DNA from: Mercurialis annua
Taxonomy: Eukaryota; Streptophyta; Magnoliopsida; Malpighiales; Euphorbiaceae
NCBI RefSeq assembly: GCF_937616625.2
Contig: NC_065575.1
Coordinates: 27,961,001-28,025,000 of the forward strand
Direction: 5' to 3'
Length of the DNA stretch: 64,000 nt
The first letter of the stretch is position 1; each line of letters opens with the position of its first letter. Below the pieces are notes generated by a model. It saw only the letters and a program-made list of their open reading frames with translations. It did no database searches and had not been told where the DNA came from. A program made the translations under genes and the position numbers. Below, piece by piece: positions 1 to 12,427 of this stretch.

Positions 1-1038
1 TGAAATGTTTTGTTTTGTTTCATAACGTTTGTAAAAGTTGGGCTTTTCCTCGTAACCTTTGTAAACGTTTGGTTTACATCGCTAAAAAGGTGAAACGTTT
101 GGATTTGTTTTGTAACGTTTGTAAACGTTTGGCTTATATTGCTAAAAAGGTGAAACGTTTGGTTTTGTTTTGTAGCGTTTGCAAAACATTTTGCTTAAAT
201 CGTTAAAATGTGTAAACGTTTTGTTTCGTAACGTTTGGCTTAAATTGCTAAAAAGGTGAAACGTTTGGTTTGGTTACGTAACATTTGTAAAAGTTTGGCT
301 TAAATCGCTAAAAAGATAAATCGTTTGGATTTGTTTCGTAACGTTTGTTAACGTTTGGCTTAAATCGTTAAAAAAGTGAAACGTTTGAGTTTGTTTCGTA
401 ACCTTTGTAAACGTTTCACTTAAATCGCTAAAAGGTGAAACGTTTGGATTTGTTTCGTAACGTTTGTTAAAGTTTGGCTTAAATTGTTAAAAAGGGGAAA
501 CGTTTAGATTTGTTTCGTAGGTTTGTAAACGTTTGGATTAAATCGCTAAAAAGGTGAAACGTTTGGATTTGTTTCGTAATGTTTGTAAATGTTTGGCTTA
601 AATTGCTAAATAGGTGAAATTTTTGGATTTGTTTTGTAATGTTTGTAAACGTTCGGCTTAAATCGCTAAAAATGTGAAACGTTTGGATTTGTTTTGTAAC
701 GTTTGGCTTAAATCACTAAAAAGGTGAAACGTTTGGATCTGTTTCGTAACGTTTGTAAATGTTTGGCTTAAATCGCTAAAAAGGTGAAACCTTTGGATTC
801 GTTTCGTAACATTTGTAAACGTTTGGCTTAAATTACTAAAAACGTGAAACACTTGGAGTTTTGTGTAACGTTTATAAACGTTTGGCTTATATTGCTAAAA
901 AGGTGAAACGATTTAATTTGTTTCATGATATTTGTAAACGTTTGGCTTATACCGCTAAAAAGGTGAAACGCTTGGGTTTGTTTCCTAACGTTTGTAAAGG
1001 TTTGGCTTAAATTTCTAAGAAGGCGAATCGTTTGGTTT
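1..1038 (+). repeat. Segmental duplicate of satellite, copy 1 (pairs with 6117-7140)
   Basis: The first kilobase recurs almost base for base about 6.1 kb downstream, including rare variants such as GTTGGGCTTTTCCTCGTAAC and the TGTAGCGTTTGCAAAACATT stretch. Base 1 aligns with 6117. Around base 470 the second copy lacks a ~14-bp piece, after which the offset is ~6102. Similarity to a close duplicate ends near 1035, where the text becomes TAATGCTTGTAAACG against TAACGTTTTAAACG. The left boundary lies outside the window. This is a higher-order duplication, not independent monomers. Confidence 0.85.
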
Positions 1039-2516
1039 GTTTCGTAATGCTTGTAAACGTTCGGGTTAAATCGCTAAAAAGGTGTAACGTTTGGATTTGT
1101 TTCGTAACGTTTGTAAACGTTCGGCTTAAATCTCTAAAAATGTGAAACCTTTGTTTTTGTTCCGTAAAGTTTGTTAACGTTTGGTTTAAATCGCTAAAAA
1201 GGTGAAACGTTTTATTTTATTTCATAACGTTTGTAATAGTTTGGCTTTTCTTCGTAACCTTTGTAAACGTTTGGTTTACATCGCTAAAAAGGCGAAACGT
1301 TTGGATTTGTTTCATAACGTTTGTAAACATTTGGCTTAAATTGCTAAAAAGGTGAAACGTTTGGTTTTGTTTCGTAACGTTTGTAAACGTTTGGCTTAAC
1401 TCACTAAAACAGTTAATCGTTTGGTTTTGTTTCGTAGCGTTTGTAAACGTTTGGCTTAAATCGCTAAAATGTGTAATGTTTTGTTTCGTAACGTTTGTAA
1501 ACGTTTGGCTTAAATTGCTAAAAAAGGTGAAACGTTTGGTTTGGTTTCGTAATATTTGTAAACGTTTGGCTTAAATCGCTAAAAAAGTAAAATGTTTGGA
1601 TTTGTTTCGTAACATTTGTAAACATTTGGCTTAAATCATTAAAAAAAGTGAAACGTTTGGATTTGTTTCGTAACTTTTGTAAACGTTTTGCTTAAATTTA
1701 TAAAAGGTCAGACTTTTGTATTTTTTTCGTAATGTTTGTAAACATTTGGCTTAAATTGCTAAAAAGGGGATACGTTTGGATTTGTTTCGTAAGTTTGCAA
1801 AAGTTTGGCTTAAATTGCTAAAAAGGTGAAACGTTTGGATTTGTTTCGTAACGTTTGAAAATGTTTGGCATAAATTGCTAAATAGGTTAAATGTTTGGAT
1901 TTGTTTTGTAATATTTGTAAACGTTCGGCTTAAATCGCTAAACATGTGAAACGTTTGGATTTGTTTCGTAACGTTTGGCTTAAATCACTAAAAAGGTGAA
2001 ATGTTTGGATTTGTTTCGTAACATTTGTCAACGTTTGGCTTAAATCGCTAAAAAGATGAAACGTTTGGATTCGTTTCGTAACGTTTGTAAACGTTTGGCT
2101 TAAATTACTAAAAACGTGAAACGCTTGGATTTATTTTGTAACATTTGTAAACGTTAGGTTTAAATCGCTAAAAAGGTGAAACGTTTGGTATTGTTTCGTA
2201 ACGTTTGTAAACGTTTGGCTTAAATTGCTAAAAATGGGAAACGTTTGGATTTTTTTGTAACATTTGTAAACGTTTGGCTTATATCGCTAAAAAGGTGAAA
2301 CGTTTGAATTTGTTTTATAATATTTGTAAACGTTTGGCATATATCGCTAAAAAGGTGAAACACTTGGATTTGTTTCCTAACATTTGTAAAGGTTTGACTT
2401 AAATCTCTAAGAAGGCAAAACGTTTGGTTTTGTTTCGTTGCATTTTAAACGTCCGGCTTAAATCACTAAAAAGGCGACACGTTTGGTTTTATTTTGTAAC
2501 GTTTGTAAACGTTTTG

Positions 2517-4925
2517 CTTAATTCGTTTGGCTTGAATCGCTAAAATGGGAAATCGTTTGGATTTGTTTCGTAACGTTTGTAAACGTTTGGATTTGTCCCA
2601 TAACGTTTGTAAACGTATGGCTTAAATCGCGAAAAAGGTGAAACGTTTGGATTTGTTTCGTAACGTTTGTAAACGTTTGGCTTAAATTGCTAAAATGGCG
2701 AAACGTTTGGATTTGTTTCGTGACGTTTGTAAACATTTGGCTTAAATTGCTAAAATGGTGAAACGTTTGGATTTTTTTCGTAATGTTTGTAAACGATTGG
2801 CTCAAATTGCTAAAAAGGAGAAACGCTTGGATTTGTTTCGTAACTTTTGTAAACGTTTGGCCAGTCCAAGCGTTTATAAACGTTTGGCTTAAATCGCTAA
2901 AAAGGAAACGTTTGGTTTTGTTTCTCTACGTTTGTAAATGTTTGGCTCAAGTCGCTAAAATGGTGAAACGTTTGGATTTGTTTCGTAACGTTTGGCTTAA
3001 ATCGCTAAAAAGGTGAAACGTGTGGATTTGTTTCGTAATATTTGTAAACGTTTGGCTTAAATTGCTAAAAAGGGGAAACAATTGGATTTGTTTCCAAACG
3101 TTTGTAAACGTTTGGCTTTGTTTCGTACCATTTGTAAACGTTTGGCTTAAATCGCTAAAAATGTTAAACGTTTGTATTTATTTTGTAACGTTTGTAAACG
3201 TTTGACTTAAATCGCTAAAAAGGTGAAGCGTTTGGATTTGTTTCTAACGTTTGTAAACGTTTGGCTTAAATCGCTAAAAAGGTGACACGTTTGGTTTTGT
3301 TTCGCAACGTTTGCAAACGTTTTATAAACGTTTGGCCTAAATCGTTAAAAAGGAGACACATTTGGATTTTTTTCGTAACGTTTATAAACGCTTGGCTTAA
3401 ATCTCTAAAAAGGGGAAACGTTTGGTTTTTTTTTTCGTAATGTTTTGCTTAAATCGCTAAAGATGTGAAACGTTTGGATTTATTTCTTAACGTTTGTAAA
3501 CGTTTGGCTTAAATCGCTAAAAGATGAAACGTTTGGTTTTATTTCGTAATGTTTGTAAACGTTTGGGTTAAATCGCTAAAAAGGTGAAACGTTTGGATTT
3601 GTTTCGCAACGTTTGTAAACGTTCGACTTAAATTGCTAAAAATGTGAAACGTTTGTTTTTGTTCCGTAAAGTTTTTTAACGTTTGGCTTAAATCGCTAAA
3701 AAGGTGAAACGTTTTGTTTTGTTTCATTACGTTTGTAAAAGTTTGGTTTTTCTTCGTAAAGTTTGTAAACGTTTGGCTTAAATGGCTAAAAAGGTGAAAC
3801 ATTTGGTTTTGTTTCGTAACGTTTGTAAACATTTGGCTTAACTCGCCAAAACAGTTAATCGTTTGGTTTTGTTTTGTAGTGTTTGCAAATGTTTGGCTTA
3901 AATTGCTAAAATGTGTAAACGTTTTTTTTGTAACGTTTGTAAACGTTTGGCTTAAATTGCTAAAAAGGTGAAACGTTTGGTTTTGTTTCGTAACATTTGT
4001 AATCGTTTGGATTAAATCGCTAAAAAGTTAAAACGTTTGGATTTGTTTCGTAACGTTTGTAAACGTTTGTCTTAAATCGTTAAAAAAGTGAAACGTTTGG
4101 ATTTGTTTTGTACCCTTTATAAACGTTTTGCTTAAATCGCTAAAAGGTGAAACGTTTGGATTTGTTTCGTAACGTTTGTAAACGTTTGGCTTAAATTGCT
4201 AAAAAGGTGAAACATATGGATTTATTTCGTAAGTTTGTAATCGTTTGGCTTAAATCGCTAAAAAGGTGAAACGTTTGGATATGTTTCATAACGTTTGTAA
4301 ATGTATGGCTTAAATTGCTAAACAGGGGAAATGTTTGGATTTGTTTAGTAATGTTTGTAAACGTTTGGCTTAAATCGCTAAAAATGGGAAACGTTTGGAT
4401 TTGTTTCATAACGTTTGGCTTAAATCACTAAAAAGGGGAAACGTTTGGATTTGTTTCATAACGTTTGTCAACGTTTGGATTCATTTCGTAACGTATGTAA
4501 ACGTTTGGCTTAAATTACTAAAAACATGAAACGCTTAGATTTTTTTTGTAACGTTTGTAAACGTTTGGCTTAAATCGCTAAAAAGGGGAAACGTTTGGTA
4601 TTGTTTCGTAACGTTTGTAAACGTTTGGCTTAAATCGCTAAAAAGGTGAAATATTTGTATTTTTTTGAAACGTTTGTAAACGTTTGGCTTATATCGCTAA
4701 AAAGGGGAAACGTTTGAATTTGTTTCATAATATTTGTAAACGTTTGGCTTATATCGCTAAAAAGGTGAAACACTTGGATTTGTTTCCTATGGCTTGTAAA
4801 GGTTTGGATTAAATCTATAGGAAGGAGAAAAGTTTTGTTTTGTTTCGTAGCGTTTTAAACGTTTGGCTTAAATCGCTAAAAAGGCGACACGTTAGGTTTT
4901 GTTTCCTAACGTTTGTAAACGTTTT
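2517..4925 (+). repeat. Higher-order satellite unit, forward arm, unit 1
   Basis: The unit is bounded by a rare variant monomer reading GCTTAATTCGTTTGGCTTGA. A second rare marker, GGCCAGTCCAAGCGTTTATA, lies 342 bp downstream of the anchor. The same pair recurs 343 bp apart at 4926/5269 and 7230/7573. This fixed order and spacing is the sign of a multi-monomer unit copied as a block, here ~2.4 kb. Confidence 0.75.
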
Positions 4926-7229
4926 GCTTAATTCGTTTGGCTTGAGTTGCTAAAATAAAGAAGCGTTTGGATTTGTTTCGTAATGTTTGTAAACCTGTGG
5001 ATTTGTTCCATAACGTTTGTAAACATTTAGCTTAAATCGCGAAAAAGGTGAAACGTATGGATTTATTTCGTAACGTTTGTAAACGTTTGTCTTAAATTGC
5101 TAAAATGGGGAAACATTTTGTTTTGTTTCGTATCATTTGTAAACATTTCGCTAAAATTGCTAAAATGGGGAAACATTTGGATTTGTTTCGTAACATTTGT
5201 AAACGTTTGGCTTAAATTGCTAAAAAGGTGAAACGCTTGGATTTGTTTCATAACATTTGTAAACGTTTGGCTAATCCAAGCGCTTATAAACGTTTGGCTT
5301 AAATCGCTAAAAAAGAAACGTTTGGTTTTGTTTCGTTACGTTTGTAGACGTTTGGCTCAAATTGTTAAAATGGGGAAATGTTTAGATTTGTTTCGTAACG
5401 TTTGGCTTAAATTGCTAAAAAGGTGAAACGTGTGGATTTGTTTCGTAACGTTTGTAAACGTTTGTCCTAAATTGCCAAAAAGGGAAAACGCTAGGATTTG
5501 TTTCCTAACGTTTGTAAACGTTTGGCATTGTTTCTTACCGTTTGTAAACGTTTGGCTTAAATTTCTAAAAATGTTAAACGTTTGGATTTATTTCGTAACA
5601 TTTGTAAACGTTTGACTTAAATCGCTAAAAAGGGGAAACGTTTGCATTTTTTTCGTAACGTTTGGAAACGTTTGGCTTAAATCTCTAAAAAGTTGAAACG
5701 TTTGGTTCTGTTTCATAACGTTTGTAAACGTTTTATAAATGTTTTGGCTTAAATCGCTAAAAAGGTGACACGTTTGGATTTTTTTCGTAAAGTTTATAAA
5801 CGTTTGGCTTAAATCTCTAAAAAAGGGGAAACGTTTGGTTTTGTTTCATAATGTTTGGCTTAAATCGCTAAAGAGGTGAAAGGTTTGGATTTATTTCGCA
5901 ACGTTTGTAAACGTTTGGCTTCAATCGCTAAAAAGGTGAAACGTTTGGTTTTGTTTCGTAATGTTTGTAAACGTTCGGGGTAAATCGCTAAAAAGGTGCA
6001 ACGTTTGGATTTGTTTCGTAACGTTTGAAAACGTTCGGCTTAAATCGCTAAAAATGTGAAACGTTTGTTTTTGTTCCGTAAAGTTTTTTAACGTTTTTCT
6101 TAAATCCCTAAAAAGGTGAAATGTTTTGTTTTGTTTCATAACGTTTGTAAAAGTTGGGCTTTTCCTCGTAACCTTTGTAAACGTTTGGTTTACATCGCTA
6201 AAAAGGTGAAACGTTTGGATTTGTTTTGTAACGTTTGTAAACGTTTGGCTTATATTGCTAAAAAGGTGAAACGTTTGGTTTTGTTTTGTAGCGTTTGCAA
6301 AACATTTTGCTTAAATCGTTAAAATGTGTAAACGTTTTGTTTCGTAACGTTTGGCTTAAATTGCTAAAAAGGTGAAACGTTTGGTTTGGTTACGTAACAT
6401 TTGTAAAAGTTTGGCTTAAATCGCTAAAAAGATAAATCGTTTGGATTTGTTTCGTAACGTTTGTTAACGTTTGGCTTAAATCGTTAAAAAAGTGAAACGT
6501 TTGAGTTTGTTTCGTAACCTTTGTAAACGTTTCACTTAAATCGCTAAAAGGTGAAACGTTTGGATTTGTTTCGTAACGTTTGGCTTAAATTGTTAAAAAG
6601 GGGAAACGTTTAGATTTGTTTCGTAGGTTTGTAAACGTTTGGATTAAATCGCTAAAAAGGTGAAACGTTTGGATTTGTTTCGTAATGTTTGTAAATGTTT
6701 GGCTTAAATTGCTAAATAGGTGAAATTTTTGGATTTGTTTTGTAATGTTTGTAAACGTTCGGCTTAAATCGCTAAAAATGTGAAACGTTTGGATTTGTTT
6801 TGTAACGTTTGGCTTAAATCACTAAAAAGGTGAAACGTTTGGATCTGTTTCGTAACGTTTGTAAATGTTTGGCTTAAATCGCTAAAAAGGTGAAACCTTT
6901 GGATTCGTTTCGTAACATTTGTAAACGTTTGGCTTAAATTACTAAAAACGTGAAACGCTTGGAGTTTTGTGTAACGTTTATAAACGTTTGGCTTATATTG
7001 CTAAAAAGGTGAAACGATTTAATTTGTTTCATGATATTTGTAAACGTTTGGCTTATACCGCTAAAAAGGTGAAACGCTTGGGTTTGTTTCCTAACGTTTG
7101 TAAAGGTTTGGCTTAAATTTCTAAGAAGGCGAATCGTTTGGTTTTGTTTCGTAACGTTTTAAACGTTTGGCTTATATCGCTAAAAAGGCGACTTGTTTGG
7201 ATTTGTTTCATAACGTTTGTAAACATTTG
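4926..7229 (+). repeat. Higher-order satellite unit, forward arm, unit 2
   Basis: Anchor variant GCTTAATTCGTTTGGCTTGA starts the unit; the partner marker GGCTAATCCAAGCGCTTATA follows at 5269. Unit length to the next anchor is ~2.3 kb. It contains the second copy of the first-kilobase duplicate. Confidence 0.7.
6117..7140 (+). repeat. Segmental duplicate of satellite, copy 2 (pairs with 1-1038)
   Basis: Copy 2 of the first kilobase, starting at TGAAATGTTTTG and ending near AAGGCGAATCGTTTGG. It differs from copy 1 by a handful of substitutions and one ~14-bp deletion near 6580. Its left border at 6117 is only the mirror of the window edge, so the true duplication may start earlier; immediately upstream of 6117 the copy 1 partner is unseen. 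Confidence 0.85.
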
Positions 7230-9818
7230 GCTTAATTCGTTTGGCTTGAATCGCTAAAATGGCGAAACGTTTGGATTTGTTTTGTAACGTTTGTAAACGT
7301 TTAGATTTTTTCCATAACGTTTGTAAACATTTGGCTTGAATCGCGAAAAAGGTGAAACGTTTGGATTTGTTTCGTAACGTTTGTAAATGTTTGGCTTAAA
7401 TTGCTAAAATGGGGAAACGTTTGGATTTGCTTCGTACCGTTTGCAAACGTTTGGCTTAAATTGCTAAAATGGCAAAACGTTTCGATTTGTTTCGTTACGT
7501 TTGTAAACGTTTGGCTTAAATTGCTAAAAGGGTGAAACGCATGGATTTGTTTCGTACTGTTTGTAAACGTTTGGCCAATCCGAGCGTTTATAAACGTTTG
7601 GCTTAAATTGCTAAAAGGGATACATTTGGGTTTAATTTGTTATGTCTGTAAACGTTTGGCTCAAATCGCTAAACTGGGGAAACGTTTGAATTTGTTTCGT
7701 AACGTTTGGCTTAAATCGCTAAAAAGGTGAAACGTGTGGATTTGTTACGTAACGTTTATAAACGTTTGGCTTAAATTGCTAAAAGTGGAAACACTTGGAT
7801 TTGTTTCCTAACATTTGTAAACGTTTGGCTTTGATTCATACCGTTTGTAAACGTTTGGCTTAATTCGCTAAAAATGTTAACCGTTTGGATTTATTTCGTA
7901 CCGTTTGTAAAAGTTTCACTTAAATCGTTAAAAAGGTGAAACGTTTGGATTTGTTTCGTAACGTTTGTAAACGTTTGGCTTAAATCGCTAAAAAGGTGAA
8001 ACGTTTTGTTTTGTTTCTTAACGTTTGTAAACGTGCGGGTTAAATTGCTAAAAAGGTGAAACGTTTGGATTTGTTTCGTAACATTTGTAAACGTTGGGAT
8101 TAAATCGCTAATAATGTGGAACATTTGTTTTTGTTCTGTAATGTTTGTTAACGTTCAACTTAAATCGCTAAAAAGGTGGAACGTTTTATTTTATTTTATA
8201 ACGTTTGTAAAAGTTTGGCTTTTTTTCGTAACCTTTGTAAACGTTTACATCGCCAAAAAGGTGAAACGTTTGGATTTGTTTCGTAAACGTTTGACTTAAA
8301 TCGCTCAAAGGGTGAAACGTTTGGATTTGTTTCGTATCTTTGTAAACGTTTGGCTTAAATCGCTAAAACGGTTAATCGTTTGGTTTTGTTTCGTAGCGTT
8401 TGTAAACGTTTGGCTTAAATCGCTAAAATGTGTAAACGTTTTGTTTCGTACGGTTTGTAAACGTTTGGCTTAAATTGCTAAAAAGGTGAAACGTTTGGTT
8501 TTGTTTTGTAACATTTTTAAACGTTTGGCTTAAATGGATAAAAAGGTAAAACCTTTGGATTTGTTTCGTAACGTTTGTAAACGTTTGGCTTAAATCGTTA
8601 TAAAAGTGAAACGTTTGTTTTTGTTCCGTAAAGTTTTTTAACGTTTGGCTTAAATCGCTAAAAGGGTGAAACGTTTGGATTTGTTTCGTAACGTTTGTAA
8701 ACGTTTGGCTTAAATCGTTAAACGGTTAATCGTTTGGTTTTGTTTCATAACGTTTCTAAATGTTTGGCTTAAATCGCTAAAATGTGTAAACGTTTTGTTT
8801 CGTAAGGTTTGTATATGTTTGGCTTAAATGGCTAAAAGGGGAAACGTTTGGTTTTGTTTCGTAACGTTTGGCTTAAATCGCTAAAAAGGTAAAACGTTTT
8901 GATTTGTTTCGTAACGTTTGACTTAAATCGTTAAAAAAGTGAAACGTTTGAATTTGTTTCGTAACCTTTGTAAACGTTTTGCTTAAATCGCTAAAAGGTG
9001 AAACGTTTGGAATTGTTTCGTAAGGTTTGTAAACGTGTGGCTTAAATTGCTAAAAAGGTGAAACGTTTGGATTTGTTTCGTAAGTTTGTAAACGTTTGGC
9101 TTAAATCGCTAAAAAGGTGAAACGTTTGGATTTGTTTCGTAACGTTTGAAAAAGTTTAGCTTAAATTGCTAAATAGTTGAAATGTTTGGATTTGTTTTGT
9201 AATGTTTATAAACGTTTGGCTTAAATCGCTAAAAATATGAAACGTTTGGATTTGTCTCGTAACGTTTGTAAACATTTGGCTTCAATCACTAAAAAGGTGA
9301 AACGTTTTTGGATTTGTTTCGTAACGTTTGTGAACGTTTGGCTTAAATCACTAAAAAGGTGAAACGTTTGGATTTGTTTCGTAATGTTTATAGACGTTTG
9401 GCTTAAATCGCTAAAAGGTGAAACGCTTGGATTTGTTTCCTAACGTTTGTAAACATTTGGCTTAAATCTATAAAAAGGAGAAATGTTTGGTTTTGTTTCG
9501 TAAGGTTTGTAAACGTTTGACATAAATCGCTAAAAAGGTGAAACGTTTTGATTTTTTTGTAACGTTTGTAAACGTTTGGCTTAAATCGCTAAAAAGGTGA
9601 AACGTTTGAATTTGTTTCGTAATGTTTGTAAACGTTTGGCTTAAATCTCTAAAAAGGTGAAACGCTTGGATTTGTTACCTAACATTTGTAAACGTTTGGC
9701 TTAAATCTCTAAAAAGGAGAAACGTTTAGTTTTGTTTTGTAGCGTTTTAAACGTTTGGCTTAAATTGCTAAAAAGGCGACACGTTTGGTTTTGTTTCGTA
9801 ACGTTTGTAATAGTTTGG
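7230..9818 (+). repeat. Higher-order satellite unit, forward arm, unit 3
   Basis: The anchor variant is at 7230 and the partner marker GGCCAATCCGAGCGTTTATA at 7573. A further shared segment near 8100-8200 (GCTAATAATGTGGAAC, then GTTCTGTAATGTTTGTTAAC) recurs at 10690-10780 in the next unit. That indicates block copying with a ~2.6-kb period. Confidence 0.7.
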
Positions 9819-12427
9819 CTTAATTCGTTTGGCTTGAATCGATAAAATGGGGAAACATTTGGATTTGTTTCATATCGTTTGTAAACATTTGGATTTGTTC
9901 CATAACGTTTGGCTTAAATCGCGAAAAGGGGAAACGTTTGGATTTGTTTCGTATCGTTTGTAAACGTTTGGTTTTAATTGCTAAAAAGGGGAAACGTTTG
10001 GATTTGTTTCGTAACATTTGTAAATGTTTCGCTTAAATTGCTAAAAAGGTGAAACGCTTGGATTTGTTTCGTAACGTTTGTAAACGTTTGGCAAATCCAA
10101 ACGTTTATAAACGTTTGGCTTAAATCGCTAAAGGGAAACATTTGGTTTTGTTTCGTTACGTTTGTATATGTTTGGCTCAAAATGCTAAAATGGGGAAACG
10201 TTTGGATTTGTTTCGTAACGTTTGGCTTAAATCGCTATAAAGGTGAAACGTGTGGATTTCTTTCGTAACTTTTGTAAACGTTTGGCTTAAATTGCTAAAA
10301 AGTGGAAACGCTTGGATTTGTTTCATAACGTTTGTAAACGCTTGGCTTTGTTTCGTACCGTTTATAAACGTTTGGCTTAAATCGCTAAAAATGTTAAACG
10401 TTTGGATTTATTTCATAACATTTGTAAACGTTTGACTTAAATAGCTAAAAAGGTGAAACGTTTGGATTTGTTTCGTAACGTTTGTAAACGTTTGGCTTAA
10501 ATCGCTAAAAAGGTGAAACGTTTTGTTTTGTATCTTAACGTTTGTAAACATTTTATAAACGTTTGGCTTAAATCGCTAAAAAGGTGAAACATTTGGTTTT
10601 ATTTCGTAATGTTTGTAAACGTGCGGGTTAAATCGATAAAAAGGTGAAACGTTTCGATATGTTTCGTAACGTATGTAAACGTTCGGCTTAAATCGCTAAT
10701 AATGTGGAACGTTTGTTTTTGTTCTGTAATGTTTGTTAACGTTCAACTTAAATCGCTAAAAAGGTGGAACGTTTAGTTTTGTTTCATAACGTTTGTAAAA
10801 GTTTGGCTTTTTTCCGTAACCTTTGTAAACGTTTGTTTACATCGCCAAAAAGGTGAAACGTTTGGGTTTGTTTCGTAACGTTTGCAAACGTTTGGCTTAA
10901 ATCTCTAAAAGGGTGATACGTTTGGATTTGTTTCGTAACATTTGTAAATGTTTGGCTTAAATCGCTAAAACGGTTAATCGTTTGGTTTTATTTTGTAGCG
11001 TTTGTAAACGTTTGGCTTAAATCGCTAAAATGTGTAAACGTTTTGTTTCATAAGGTTTGTAAACGTTTGGCTTAAATTGCTAAAAAGGTGAAACATTTGG
11101 TTTTGTTTCGTAACATTTTTAAATGTTTGGCTTAAATCGCTAAAAAGGTAAAACGTTTGGATTTGATTCGTAACGTTTGTAAACGTTTGGCTTAAATCGT
11201 TAAAAAGTGAAACGTTTGTTTTTGTTCCATAAAGTTTGTTAACGTTTAGCTTAAATCGCTAAAAGGGTGAAACGTTTGGATTTGTTTCGTAACGTTTGTA
11301 AACGTTTGACTTAAATAGCTAAAACGGTTAATCGTTTGGTTTTGTTTAATAGCGTTTGTAAACGTTTGGCTTAAATCGCTAAAATGTGTAAACATTTTGT
11401 TTCGTAAGGTTTGTAAACGTTTGACTTAAATTGCTAATAGGGGAAACGTTTGGTTTTGTTTCGTAACGTTTGTAAACGTTTGGCTTAAATCGGTATAAAG
11501 GTAAAACATTTGGATTCATTTCGTAACGTTTGTAAACGTTTGGCATAAATCGTTAAAAAAGTGAAACGTTTGGATTTATTTCGTAACCTTTGTAAACGTT
11601 TTACTTAAATCGCTAAAAGGTGAAACGTTTGGAATTGTTTCGTAAGGTTTGTAAACGTTTGGCTTAAATTGCTAAAAAGGTGAAACATTTTGATTTGTTT
11701 CGTAAGTTTGCAAAAGTTTGGCTTAAATCGCTAAAAAGGTGAAACGTTTGGATTTGATTCGTAATGTTTGTTAAAGTTTAGCTTAAATTGCTAAATAGCT
11801 GAAATATTTGGATTTGTTTTGTAATGTTTGTAAACGTTTGTCTTAAATCGCTAAAAATATGAAACGTTTGGATTTGTTTCGTAACGTTTGTAAACGTTTG
11901 GCTTCAATCACTAAAAAGGTGAAACATTTAGATTTGTTTCGTAATGTTTGTGAACGTTTGGCTTAAATCACTAAAAAGGTGAAACGTTTGGATTTGTTTC
12001 GTAATGTTTGTAAACTTTTGGCTTAAATCGCTAAAAAGGTGAAACGCTTGGATTTGTTTCCTAACGTTTGTAAACGTTTGGCTTAAATCTTGAAAAAGGA
12101 GGAACATTTGGTTTTGTTTCGTAAGGTTTGTAAACGTTTGACATAAATCGCTAAAAAGGTGAAACGTTTTGATTTTTTTGTAACGTTTGTAAACGTTTGG
12201 TTTAAATTGCTAAAAAGGTGAAACGTTTGAATTTGTTTCGTAATGTTTGTTAACGTTTGGCTTAAATCTCTAAAAAGGTGAAACGCTTGGATTTGTTTCC
12301 TAACGTTTGGCTTAGATCTCTAAAAAGGAGAAACGTTTGGTTTTGTTTCGTAGCGTTTTAAATGTTTGGCTTAAATTGCTAAAAAGGCGTCACGTTTGGT
12401 TTTGTTTCGTAATGCTTTTAATAGTTT
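9819..12427 (+). repeat. Higher-order satellite unit, forward arm, unit 4
   Basis: The anchor variant is at 9819 and the partner marker GGCAAATCCAAACGTTTATA at 10090, 271 bp later; the next unit at 12428 has 274 bp. This spacing is ~70 bp shorter than in units 1-3, so about one monomer was lost before this unit was copied. Past 12428 the markers recur less regularly (12702, 13868, 15630, 16850, 19407, 20695, 22288). Confidence 0.7.
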
